DNA of 42,418 nucleotides from an uncultured Spirochaeta sp. (GTDB lineage: Bacteria > Spirochaetota > Spirochaetia > DSM-27196 > Alkalispirochaetaceae), in the NCBI GenBank assembly GCA_913030605.1, contig CAJWEZ010000041.1, positions 1-42,418 of the forward strand, written 5' to 3'. Made by a program: the position numbers and the translations under genes. How positions within the stretch are numbered: position 1 is the stretch's first letter; each line of letters starts with the position of its first letter. Below, one piece after another: positions 7,747-16,065 of this stretch. The notes below the pieces were generated by a model. It did not search any database. It saw only the letters and a program-made list of their open reading frames with translations, and had not been told where the DNA came from.

Positions 7747-9384
7747 TCAATTCGAGACTCCGCGGCGCCGCACCGTGAACCGGACCACTCCGAATACGAG
7801 CGCCAGGCCCGTGGCGGCAACGAAAACATACGCCAGCCAGTCCCCCCAGGCGGTGTACACGGTGTGGGCATCGGTGAATACCGGGACGTCACCGGCGAGA
7901 TAGCCCTCCTGGAACGGCGGATACAGATCGAGAAGGTGCCCGTTGGGATCGATGATCGTGGTCATTCCCCCGTTTGTGCTTCGCACGACACTTCTGCGAT
8001 TCTCCACCGCCCGAAAGACTGCCATGCCCATGTGCTGCATCGCCGCCGGCTCCGAGTAGGACCACAGGTCGTTGGTCATGTTCACGATCACCTGGGCGCC
8101 GCGGCGCACGAACCCCCGTGACAGGTAGCCGAAGGTGTCCTCGAAGCAGATCGGCGTGGAAAAACGGACGCCGTCCAGTTCGAACACGGTCCAGTCGGTG
8201 CCCTTCTCCCAGAAGGTCGTATCGTTTTCCACCAGAAGCTGGTACAGCCACGGCAGCTGACGCTCGTACGGGAAATGCTCGGTAAACGGGACGAGATGCA
8301 GCTTGCGGTAGGTGTTCTGGAGCTCCCCGCCGCGTTCGAACACCAGGACGGCGTTGTAGTCCACGCGTTCGAGATCTCCATCGGCGTTGCGAACCAGCTG
8401 ACCGTCGCTGTTTCCGATCACGAAGGGTACCTCCTGCCGCTGCAGGTAGTCCCTGAGTTGCCGGACCAGTTCGTACCGTTCCTGGTCGGTGCGATACCGC
8501 GTGTGGTAGTCGATCGACGGAACAAACGAGGTCTCCGACCAGATCACGGCGTCCGGGTTCTCCTCCGCCAGCGCCTGGTCGCTCTCCCGCAACAGTACGT
8601 CCAGGCTGTGTTCGTACGCCCGGAACCCGCCGACCCACGGATCAACGTTCTGCTGGACCAGGGCAACCCGCCAGTTCGGGGCCTCCTGGTAGTCCTTCGG
8701 AGCGAGCACCCCGTAGACCAGTGCGAAAAGAAAGAGCACCGCGTAGCCGCTCAGTTCCGGCAATCGCCAGCGCAGAACCGCCTTCAGGCGCCGTGTTGAC
8801 AGGAACACCTGAGCCTGGTGGTCGTTGATCATCTGTCCGATCAGGAACGACGGCAGGATCACCAGAAACGACACGAGCCACACACCACCGATATCGGCTG
8901 TCTGGATGAGCAGGGGGGCCGGAAACAGCGCGTAGCCCATGATGCCGTAGGAGTAGCCGAGATATCCCTGGGTGCGAAACCACTCGTAGGTCATCCACAC
9001 CAGCGCCTGAACCAGAAACGCCCAGCGGCCGAAGAGCGCATCCGCCAGCCACAGCAGCGGGAAAAAAGCCAGAAAATAGGTCGCGTAGATGAGCGGAACG
9101 ATGAAGATCGCCAGGGGATGAAAGGTGGCAAGCCAGTAATTGAAGAGGGCGTAGGCGACGAACCCGTAGAACGCGCCGTACAGCGGGGTCGCCCACCAGG
9201 ACATGCGACGCACCGCCACCACCACCGGTATCAGCGCGACAAACGCAACCGGATACGCGCCGAAGCGCACGAGGACGTTTGGAAATGAAAACCAGAAAAG
9301 AACGGCCCCCAGTACGAGCAGACCGAGCGTTGCGGCGCTCCTGAGGGCCCGATCGCGGGCGGTGGCGGAACGGATCACAGGCAC
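7747..9384 (-). CDS. lnt: Apolipoprotein N-acyltransferase, second copy
   Basis: This 545-residue Lnt paralogue has about seven N-terminal membrane segments, a nitrilase-like domain from about residue 240 and a C-terminal membrane helix (about 512-535). The triad is intact: E284 (VIWSETSF), K361 (TYRKLHLVPF) and C413 (STPICFEDTFG). It shares with the first copy the ALVQQNVDPW-type strand, the VNMTND loop and an AWGDWL motif near the end, showing common descent. The start is GTG at 9384, four bases after the HU stop, with only a weak Shine-Dalgarno inside HU, so it is probably translated by coupling. Confidence 0.93.
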   Translation of the reverse strand: MPVIRSATARDRALRSAATLGLLVLGAVLFWFSFPNVLVRFGAYPVAFVALIPVVVAVRRMSWWATPLYGAFYGFVAYALFNYWLATFHPLAIFIVPLIYATYFLAFFPLLWLADALFGRWAFLVQALVWMTYEWFRTQGYLGYSYGIMGYALFPAPLLIQTADIGGVWLVSFLVILPSFLIGQMINDHQAQVFLSTRRLKAVLRWRLPELSGYAVLFLFALVYGVLAPKDYQEAPNWRVALVQQNVDPWVGGFRAYEHSLDVLLRESDQALAEENPDAVIWSETSFVPSIDYHTRYRTDQERYELVRQLRDYLQRQEVPFVIGNSDGQLVRNADGDLERVDYNAVLVFERGGELQNTYRKLHLVPFTEHFPYERQLPWLYQLLVENDTTFWEKGTDWTVFELDGVRFSTPICFEDTFGYLSRGFVRRGAQVIVNMTNDLWSYSEPAAMQHMGMAVFRAVENRRSVVRSTNGGMTTIIDPNGHLLDLYPPFQEGYLAGDVPVFTDAHTVYTAWGDWLAYVFVAATGLALVFGVVRFTVRRRGVSN

Positions 9385-9388
9385 CGGC

Positions 9389-9691
9389 TCACTTTCTCAG
9401 TGACCAGCTGGCCTCTTTGAGCTCTTTCCCGGGGCGAAAGACCACCACACCGTGGTTCTGGACGGTCACCTGCTCCCCGGTCTTTGGATTGCGGGCGTGT
9501 TTGCGCCCTTTGCGCGTGCGAATCTCGAACGTACCGAATCCCCGGAACTCAACCGCCTTGTCCGCGAGCAGCGCGGATTTAACCTCGGCAAAAAAGGAAT
9601 CGATGATCGAGTGAATGTCCTTCTTGCTGACATCCACCTGTTCGGCGATACGCTCGACGATCTCTGCCTTGGTGAGCTTGGAGTCCGGCAC
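9389..9691 (-). CDS. HU-family DNA-binding protein
   Basis: HU-type proteins dimerise and bend DNA in the nucleoid. The 100-residue protein begins SKLTKAEIVERIAEQVDVSK and carries the family signature GFGTFEIRTRKGRKHARNPK with the arm-tip RNPKTGE and the ending VVVFRPGKELKE. The start is GTG at 9691, with GGAGG four bases upstream. It lies 17 bases after rpsT and just before the second lnt, so it is in the same transcription unit. HU versus IHF cannot be settled from one subunit alone. Confidence 0.95.
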   Translation of the reverse strand: MPDSKLTKAEIVERIAEQVDVSKKDIHSIIDSFFAEVKSALLADKAVEFRGFGTFEIRTRKGRKHARNPKTGEQVTVQNHGVVVFRPGKELKEASWSLRK

Positions 9692-9708
9692 TGTTCCTCC
9701 GCGATCGG

Positions 9709-9975
9709 TCAGCTCTGGATGCCGTTGACCTTGTGAGCCATCCGCGACTTCTTGCGGGCCGCAGTGTTCTGGTGATAGACGCCCTTCCGGGCAGCCGAGT
9801 CGATAAGCGCGGAGTATGCGCGGAATGCCGCGTCGGCGGCGGACTGGTCGCTGGACGCCACGGCCGAAAGGACCTTCTTGGCGCTGCTGCGCACTTCACT
9901 CCGTACGGATTTGTTGCGAATGCGGCGCTTTTCGCTCTGACGATGCCGCTTCGCGGCGGAACCCTTGACTACCAA
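9709..9975 (-). CDS. rpsT: 30S ribosomal protein S20
   Basis: S20 binds 16S rRNA early in small-subunit assembly. The protein is basic, alpha-helical and 88 residues long (VKGSAAKRHRQSEKRRIRNK near the start, AARKGVYHQNTAARKKSRMA near the end), matching the family. I place the start at TTG 9975: it is nine bases after a full AGGAGG and gives the normal length, whereas the open frame upstream adds 23 residues unlike S20. It is the first gene of the rpsT-HU-lnt unit. TTG starts for S20 are known from other bacteria and may limit its synthesis. Confidence 0.95.
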   Translation of the reverse strand: MVVKGSAAKRHRQSEKRRIRNKSVRSEVRSSAKKVLSAVASSDQSAADAAFRAYSALIDSAARKGVYHQNTAARKKSRMAHKVNGIQS

Positions 9976-10015
9976 AGAATTTATCCTCCTGATTGAATCT
10001 CGGTAACAGACGCAG

Positions 10016-10044
10016 ACGGTAGCAGATTCCCTCGGAGGTGTCAA
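10016..10044 (-). promoter_or_regulatory. Promoter of the rpsT-HU-lnt operon
   Basis: On the minus strand a perfect TTGACA (10044-10039), a 17-base spacer and TACCGT (10021-10016), preceded by a TG two bases earlier (TGCTACCGT, an extended -10). The leader to the TTG start of rpsT would be about 35 bases. Confidence 0.65.
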
Positions 10045-10056
10045 CGAAATCGGTGT

Positions 10057-10085
10057 TTAACAGATGCGGGCCCATCGGGTACTCT
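10057..10085 (+). promoter_or_regulatory. Promoter of plsC and the ABC genes
   Basis: TTAACA (10057-10062), a 17-base spacer and TACTCT (10080-10085). The ATG at 10095 follows nine bases after the -10, so the transcript probably starts on or within a few bases of the start codon. Confidence 0.6.
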
Positions 10086-10094
10086 GGAACGCAC

Positions 10095-10838
10095 ATGCGA
10101 GCCGCGCTACTTCTGAGTCTGTTACTTGCACAGTTACTATGGTGGGATCTCATCGACAAGCTCCGAATCACCGCGAGTTGGCGCCTCGCGCGTCGCGCGA
10201 TCGACCGGGGTGTCGCCGGACGCGCGCTGCGGCTCTTTGCCCTGGCGCATCTGGTCGTGGGGCTGCGACTCCGCATCGAGATCGATGAGTCGTCCATCCC
10301 CGAGCGTTTCGTGGTAGTGGCCAACCACCAGAGCGTCATGGATATCGTTGCGATCATGGCGATGTTCCGTCATCGGTCGGTGCGTTTTGTGGCCAAACGC
10401 GAGCTGCGGCGGTGGTTCCCCGCGGTTTCCCGCGTGCTGCGGGTACAGCGCCACGCGCTCATCAGCCGGCACGGCGACTTTGCCACCGCCATGCGGGAGA
10501 TCGAACGGCTGGGACGCACGCTCCGGCCGCGCGAGGGGGCCGTAATATTCCCCGAAGGCACGCGATCGCGGGACGGCGAGGTTCACACGTTCCACAGCGG
10601 AGCCGTGCGTCGCCTGCTCGCCTCTTGCCCCCTGCCGATGGTGGTGGTGGCGGTCGATGGCGGCGCGGGATTCTCCCGTCTCGGGGACCTCGGACGCATG
10701 GAGCGCGGCCACGAGTTTCGGGCGGCCGTGGTTGCGGTCTACCCCGCCGCGGCGGGAAAACGCGCGCTGGTGGAAAACATCGGCGCCGCGGAAGCGACGA
10801 TCCGCGCCACCGTGGCGCGCTGGAGACGGGAGCCGTAG
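10095..10838 (+). CDS. plsC: 1-acyl-sn-glycerol-3-phosphate acyltransferase
   Basis: PlsC adds the second acyl chain to make phosphatidic acid. The 247-residue protein has an N-terminal hydrophobic helix (MRAALLLSLLLAQLLWW), the catalytic HxxxxD motif (NHQSVMD, H78 and D83), and the substrate motif FPEGTRSRDG (about 152-161). The frame can be opened at a GTG at 10038, but ATG 10095 gives a sensible membrane anchor and sits just after a good promoter. Its TAG stop touches the ATG of the next ABC gene, so the three genes on this strand form one operon. Confidence 0.92.
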   Translation: MRAALLLSLLLAQLLWWDLIDKLRITASWRLARRAIDRGVAGRALRLFALAHLVVGLRLRIEIDESSIPERFVVVANHQSVMDIVAIMAMFRHRSVRFVAKRELRRWFPAVSRVLRVQRHALISRHGDFATAMREIERLGRTLRPREGAVIFPEGTRSRDGEVHTFHSGAVRRLLASCPLPMVVVAVDGGAGFSRLGDLGRMERGHEFRAAVVAVYPAAAGKRALVENIGAAEATIRATVARWRREP

Positions 10839-12584
10839 ATGCTGTCCGAGTTTCGCACCCTTCTTCCCCTGGTCCGGCGCTACCGCACACAGTATGTCCT
10901 CGGAATCCTTTCGCTCATGATCACCAGCGGCGCCCAGCTCGCGATCCCGCAGTTCGTCGGTCGCTCCGTGGACGTCCTGAGCGCCGGGACGGTGGACATG
11001 CAGCGTATCGTGATGCTGATGCTCGCCATGCTGGGGACCGCCGTGGTGATCGCCGCGGGACGCCTGGGATGGCGATTCTTCATCCACGGCTCCAGTCGCC
11101 GTATCGAGGCGGAACTGCGACGCCGGCTGTACGATCATTTGCTCGAGCTTCCGCCGGGATACTACGAGCGAACCAAAACCGGTGACCTCATGGCCCGGGC
11201 CACCAACGACATGAACGCGATCCGCACCGCCGTCGGTATGGCGTTGGTGGCGTTTGTCGACGGCGTGTTCATGACCGTGGCGATTCTGATCATCCTCATC
11301 GGGCAGAACCCGCGCCTGGCGCTCGTGACCGTTGCTCCGCTCCCGGTGATCACGATCACACTGATCCTGCTGGGAAACCGGATCGGCCACCTGTTCCGGG
11401 CGGTCCAGGCGGGGTTCTCCCGTCTCAGCGACCAGGCGCAGGAGGTTCTCAGTGGCATCCGCGTGGTGAAGGCGTTCGTGAAGGAACGGTACTTCCTGAA
11501 ACGTTTCGCCGACGCCAACGAGAACTACCAGCAGCAGAACATGCGCCTGGTCCGTGTCTGGGGCCTTTTCTTCCCCGTGGTGACGTTTCTTTCGGGCCTC
11601 ACCCTGCTTCTCCTGCTGTGGTTCGGCGGCCGCGAGCTCCTCGCCGGAGAACTGAGTACCGGCGACTTTGTCGCCACCCTCAGCTACCTGCAGATGCTCA
11701 CATGGCCCATGATGGGAGCCGGCTTCACCGTGAACATGCTGCAGCGCGGCGCCGCATCGCTTGCCCGTATCAACGAGGTTCTTGATACCGCCCCTTCGAT
11801 CACCTCACCGGAGGACGCACGCGTCGCACCAGCCGCCGGCGGCATCCGCATTCAGGATCTTACGTTCCACTACGAGGGAATGGATGCCCCCGCCCTGCGC
11901 GATGTGACCGTTGAACTGCCGCCGGGGGGAATGCTGGGCATCCTGGGACGCACGGGGAGTGGAAAGAGCACCCTCGCGGGCCTCCTCCCGCGCCTGATCG
12001 ACCCGCCGGCGGGGACCGTGTTCGTCGACGGAACCGATGTCCGCGACTATCACCTCGACACGCTCCGCAACGCCTTCGGTGTTGTACCCCAGACGACCTT
12101 TCTGTTTTCGGCGACGATCGAGGCAAATGTGACGTTCGCCCGCCCCGATGCCTCCCGCGAGGAGGTGGAACGGGTGGGACGGCTGTCGGCGATCGACACC
12201 GACGTCGGCGGGTTTCCCGAAGGCTGGGAGACCGTCGTCGGGGAACGCGGCGTGACGCTCTCCGGCGGACAGCGACAGCGGATCGCGATCGCGCGGGCCC
12301 TTCTGGCGGATCCCGAGATTCTGGTACTGGACGACGCCCTCTCCGCGGTGGACACACGGACCGAGGAACGCATCCTCAACGGCCTGCTCGAGGCGCGCCG
12401 CGGCAAAACCACGGTGATCGTCTCCAACCGCGTCTCCACCTTTCGAACCGCCGATCAGGTCATCGTCCTCGACCGGGGAGCCGTTGTCCAGCGCGGCACC
12501 CACGATGAGCTCGTCCGGGAATCCGGACTCTACCGAGAGATTTTCGAACTTCAGCAGCAGGAACGCGCCAAGGAGCATCCGTGA
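10839..12584 (+). CDS. ABC exporter half-transporter with degenerate ATPase site
   Basis: This 581-residue protein has a six-helix exporter membrane domain (about 15-310) and one nucleotide-binding domain. Walker A is GRTGSGKS (370-377) and the signature is LSGGQ (474-478). Two catalytic residues deviate: the Walker B glutamate is aspartate (LVLDDA, D499), and the switch histidine is asparagine (VSNRVST, N530). The partner encoded next to it is canonical at both places. This asymmetry is known in heterodimeric exporters such as TM287/TM288 and BmrCD, so I infer that the two subunits pair. The substrate is unknown; lipids or drugs are usual for the family. Confidence 0.93.
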   Translation: MLSEFRTLLPLVRRYRTQYVLGILSLMITSGAQLAIPQFVGRSVDVLSAGTVDMQRIVMLMLAMLGTAVVIAAGRLGWRFFIHGSSRRIEAELRRRLYDHLLELPPGYYERTKTGDLMARATNDMNAIRTAVGMALVAFVDGVFMTVAILIILIGQNPRLALVTVAPLPVITITLILLGNRIGHLFRAVQAGFSRLSDQAQEVLSGIRVVKAFVKERYFLKRFADANENYQQQNMRLVRVWGLFFPVVTFLSGLTLLLLLWFGGRELLAGELSTGDFVATLSYLQMLTWPMMGAGFTVNMLQRGAASLARINEVLDTAPSITSPEDARVAPAAGGIRIQDLTFHYEGMDAPALRDVTVELPPGGMLGILGRTGSGKSTLAGLLPRLIDPPAGTVFVDGTDVRDYHLDTLRNAFGVVPQTTFLFSATIEANVTFARPDASREEVERVGRLSAIDTDVGGFPEGWETVVGERGVTLSGGQRQRIAIARALLADPEILVLDDALSAVDTRTEERILNGLLEARRGKTTVIVSNRVSTFRTADQVIVLDRGAVVQRGTHDELVRESGLYREIFELQQQERAKEHP

Positions 12585-14680
12585 TCGAGCACCAGCAGGA
12601 TGAAAAGATCATCGCCGGCTACGACCCCGTCCTCGTCGGTCGGATCTGGCAGTTTGCACGCCCCTACTGGCGTCTGATCGCCGCGGCGCTCGTATTCCTG
12701 ATCGTTGCCACGATCGGAGAAGTGCTCGTTCCGGTACTGATCCAGCGGACGGTGGACCACGAGATCCTCGACTACTGGGTTGCCGTGGACGCGGGCGAGG
12801 TCCAGCGGTTCGGCCCGCCCGATCATCGCGAGGAGATGAGAGACGTCGTGTTCATCCGCGAGGAGGCGCTGGACAACGTCTCCCGGAGCGAACGGCAGCG
12901 GCTCAGGGACGCCGGCCTCCTCACCACCGACCGCCGGATTCTCATTCCCACCTCGATCCTCACGGACCATCCGGAGCTGGCGGCATCGATCAGCGATCGC
13001 CGCGTGGCGGCCAACGACGCGATGGCCGCGTATCCCCGCGACGTCCTGGACACCTTCGAGCCGGAGGAGCGACTGATCCTACGGGGCCGCAACCTTGACG
13101 GTCTGCAGCGCAACGTCGTGCTGTTCCTGGCAATTCTGGCGGGTGTCCTGGTGGCGAGTTTTGGTCAGGTCTACATCACCGCCTTCACCGGACAACTGGT
13201 GATGAAGGACCTGCGTATGCGGATTTTCGGGCACACAATCGATCAGCACCTCGGGTATCTCTCCACCCAGCCGGTGGGTCGCCTGGTTACCCGTGCCACC
13301 AACGACGTGCAGACGATCAACGAGCTGTTTACGTCAATACTCGCGGAGCTGACGCGCAACATCAGTCTCATGGCGGCGGTGGTCATCACGATGTACTCGC
13401 TCAACGCGCGCCTCGCCACGATCGTGCTGGCCAGTATGCTCCCGATCGTGGTCGTCACGGAGCTGTTCCGGCGGCGGGCTCGCAACGCCTTTCGCCGCGT
13501 GCGCCGCGCCGTCAGCACCGTCAACGCCTACCTGTCCGAGTACATTTCGGGAATGGCGATCGTCCAGCTCTTCGTGCAGCAGATGCGCAGCCGCCGCGAG
13601 TTCGGTGAGCGCAACGGAGAACTGCTCCGTGCCCATCTCTCGGAGATGCAGGTGTTCGCCGTGTTCCGTCCGATCGTCGACCTGATGTCGACGTTGTCCA
13701 CTGCCGTCGTCATTTTCTTTGGAGCCCGCTTCCTGCAGGTGGAGCTTGTATCGCTCGGCGTACTCATTGCGTTCACCAACCTCATCCGGCGCTTCTACAT
13801 GCCGGTCATGAGTATCTCCGAACAGTTCACGGTTCTGCAAAGCGCGATGGCGGGGGCGGAACGGGTGTTTTCACTGCTCGACGAAGACTATCGCATCCCC
13901 GATGCCGGAACGCGGAGGCTGGAGCGGTCGGCGCTGACCGGGCGCATCGCGTTCGAACAGGTCGACTTCGCCTACAAACCCGATGAGCCGGTCCTCAGGG
14001 ATCTCTCGTTCACGGTGGAACCGGGCCAGCTCGTGGCCGTCGTGGGCTACACCGGCGCCGGCAAGACGACGCTCATCAACCTGCTCACCCGCCTCTGGGA
14101 CGTCGGCGGCGGGCGCATCACCCTGGACGGCGTGGATATCCGCGAGCTGCCGCTGGCGACGCTGAGACAGACGGTTCAGCAGATCCAGCAGGACGTCCAT
14201 CTCTTCAGCGACACGATTCGCGCAAACATCACCCTCGGGGCAGACATCCCGGATGAGGCGATCCATTCGGCATGTCGCGCTGTCCAGCTGGAAGAGTACC
14301 TGGCATCGCTCCCCGAAGGGCTCGACACGGAGATCCACGAGCGCGGAGCCAACCTCTCGGCGGGGCAGCGACAACTGATTTCCTTTGCCAGAGCGCTGGT
14401 GCACGACCCGCCCGTACTCGTCCTCGACGAAGCAACGTCGAGCATCGACAGCGAGACAGAGCTCCGCCTGCAGCGTGCCGTGGCGGCGGTCACCGGGGGA
14501 CGGACATCACTGGTGATCGCCCATCGGCTTTCCACGATCCAGCACGCGGACCGGATCGTCGTTCTGTCACACGGGGAACTGGTGGAGAGCGGTACCCACG
14601 TCGAACTGCTCGCGCGCGACGGACTCTACACTACTCTGTATCGACTGCAATACGCGCAGCAGGGCAGTTCTCGTGATTGA
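12581..14680 (+). CDS. ABC exporter half-transporter, canonical partner, large external loop
   Basis: This 699-residue protein starts with a GTG inside the stop of its partner (GTGA overlap), so the two are made in step. It has an exporter membrane domain and a nucleotide-binding domain with Walker A GYTGAGKT (489-496), signature LSAGQ (592-596), Walker B glutamate E617 (VLDEATSSID) and switch histidine H648 (IAHRLST), all catalytic. The loop between the first and second membrane helices is about 118 residues (58-175), against roughly 15 in typical family members, which accounts for the length. That loop would face the periplasm. The last 50 bases overlap the tail of the convergent ricT-like gene. 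Confidence 0.93.
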   Translation: MIEHQQDEKIIAGYDPVLVGRIWQFARPYWRLIAAALVFLIVATIGEVLVPVLIQRTVDHEILDYWVAVDAGEVQRFGPPDHREEMRDVVFIREEALDNVSRSERQRLRDAGLLTTDRRILIPTSILTDHPELAASISDRRVAANDAMAAYPRDVLDTFEPEERLILRGRNLDGLQRNVVLFLAILAGVLVASFGQVYITAFTGQLVMKDLRMRIFGHTIDQHLGYLSTQPVGRLVTRATNDVQTINELFTSILAELTRNISLMAAVVITMYSLNARLATIVLASMLPIVVVTELFRRRARNAFRRVRRAVSTVNAYLSEYISGMAIVQLFVQQMRSRREFGERNGELLRAHLSEMQVFAVFRPIVDLMSTLSTAVVIFFGARFLQVELVSLGVLIAFTNLIRRFYMPVMSISEQFTVLQSAMAGAERVFSLLDEDYRIPDAGTRRLERSALTGRIAFEQVDFAYKPDEPVLRDLSFTVEPGQLVAVVGYTGAGKTTLINLLTRLWDVGGGRITLDGVDIRELPLATLRQTVQQIQQDVHLFSDTIRANITLGADIPDEAIHSACRAVQLEEYLASLPEGLDTEIHERGANLSAGQRQLISFARALVHDPPVLVLDEATSSIDSETELRLQRAVAAVTGGRTSLVIAHRLSTIQHADRIVVLSHGELVESGTHVELLARDGLYTTLYRLQYAQQGSSRD

Positions 14681-15542
14681 CGACCCACTGCGCCTCGCCA
14701 CCGTCGCGGCCGCGGCCACGTCCTCCACGGCGGTCGCCCGCCCCGGCTGCGGACTCGTCGCGCTGCAACGCACAGATCGGAACTGAGGTGTACTGCCCCT
14801 GCGGCCCGAACATTCGGACGTGGCCGCTGAGGATGTTGATCTCATGGACACGGAACAGATCGCCGTTCACGTCCACCCTGGCCCCTTCCTTCGGGTACCG
14901 ACGGCGCTCCTCACGGTAGAAGTCGTGTTCGTAAGACAGACAACAGAGAAGCCGACCACAGGGGCCGGAGACCTTCATGCTGTTGAGGGAGTAGTTCTGA
15001 TCCTTGGCCATCCGGATCGACACCGGTGCGAGGCGATCCGACACCCCGTTACAGCACAGGCGCCTGCCACAGATACCGATACCGCCGACGATGCGCGTCT
15101 CGTCCCGAACGCCGATCTGTCGCAACTCAACCCGGACGTGAAACCTGCTCACCAGGTCGCGAACCAGGGACCGGAAATCCACCCGGTGATCGGAAACAAA
15201 AAAGAACAGCAGTTTTGACCGATCCAGGAGGTAATGCCCACTGACCACTCGCATGTCGAGCTGATGTACCTCCACGCGGTCCGAACAGACTCGGGCAGCG
15301 TCGTGCGCCTCCCGCTCCTGCTCCTCGAACCGTTCGAGATCACTCTGCGTAGCCACGCGGTCGATCGTATAGATCTTGCGATACTGTTTGCGGTTGGCAT
15401 CACTCACGGGCCCGAGGGCGATGCCGATATCTTCTCCGTAGCGGCCCTGATAGACCACCGTCTGGCCCGCCTCGACCTCCAGCACGCCGGAGTCGGCAAG
15501 GTCCGTTTCGCGAGTATGACGATTGCGTACAACGAGTTCCAT
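14631..15542 (-). CDS. ricT: PSP1-domain protein, RicT (YaaT) family
   Basis: In Bacillus subtilis RicT forms an Fe-S-bearing complex that steers RNase Y. This 303-residue protein has the PSP1 core and the two cysteine clusters of the family, GICGRRLCC (C158, C163, C164) and GPCGRLLCC (C195, C200, C201). The conserved part ends near residue 260; a glycine/arginine-rich tail follows (GDRRGGRGRGRDGGE), and the final 16 residues are encoded in the 50 bases that overlap the ABC gene on the other strand. It lies 13 bases after a YaaR gene. In Firmicutes yaaR and yaaT are also close neighbours, which supports both calls. Confidence 0.88.
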   Translation of the reverse strand: MELVVRNRHTRETDLADSGVLEVEAGQTVVYQGRYGEDIGIALGPVSDANRKQYRKIYTIDRVATQSDLERFEEQEREAHDAARVCSDRVEVHQLDMRVVSGHYLLDRSKLLFFFVSDHRVDFRSLVRDLVSRFHVRVELRQIGVRDETRIVGGIGICGRRLCCNGVSDRLAPVSIRMAKDQNYSLNSMKVSGPCGRLLCCLSYEHDFYREERRRYPKEGARVDVNGDLFRVHEINILSGHVRMFGPQGQYTSVPICALQRDESAAGAGDRRGGRGRGRDGGEAQWVVNHENCPAARIAVDTE

Positions 15543-15555
15543 GGCTGTTCAACCC

Positions 15556-16065
15556 TCAGTGCAGGAGATCAATCAGCATGCCCTGAATCTCTTCGAGGCG
15601 GCGCAGCATGTCGAGCTGACGCTCCTGACTGTGCATCAGGCCACGCACCAGTCGGTCCACGGATCGATTGATCTCGGTAAGCAGAAAGTACCGTTTGCGT
15701 GACAGTATACCATATCCGGATTCGTGTACCTGTACCGCGTTCGCCTCGGGCATCACTTTCTGCATGAACCGTTGCACGGCTTCGCGGTACGCCTGGGCGG
15801 CGGAATAGGTCTGCTCGTCCAGAAGCCGTTGTCCCGCCTGATGCACGGCATCGAACAATCGCTCGGTGGGGGCATCGACCCCCGCAGGGAGGGATACCGA
15901 CTCCAGGGCCGCCTCAACCGCCGCAGACTCCTCTGCCGGTTGTGCCGCACCCGTTTCGGACAGCTGCCGCGAGAACGCCCCCTCGGCGCCTCCGCTCCGC
16001 GCTCCACCGCCACGCGATGATCGGCGGCTCGGGGACCGACTTCGGTCGGACCTGATCGGTTCCAT
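15556..16065 (-). CDS. YaaR-family (DUF327) protein
   Basis: The 169-residue protein has a disordered Arg/Ser/Gly-rich N-terminus (about 1-50), then an all-helical domain with the family's ESGYGILSRKRYFLLTEINR segment and an LVRGLMHSQERQLDMLRRLE helix at the end. YaaR has no settled function. Its ATG overlaps the last base of the bactofilin stop (TAATG), and ricT follows 13 bases later, so it is cotranscribed with an M23-like peptidase, a bactofilin and RicT. A role at the cell surface or in RNA turnover is only inferred from these neighbours. Confidence 0.82.
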   Translation of the reverse strand: MEPIRSDRSRSPSRRSSRGGGARSGGAEGAFSRQLSETGAAQPAEESAAVEAALESVSLPAGVDAPTERLFDAVHQAGQRLLDEQTYSAAQAYREAVQRFMQKVMPEANAVQVHESGYGILSRKRYFLLTEINRSVDRLVRGLMHSQERQLDMLRRLEEIQGMLIDLLH

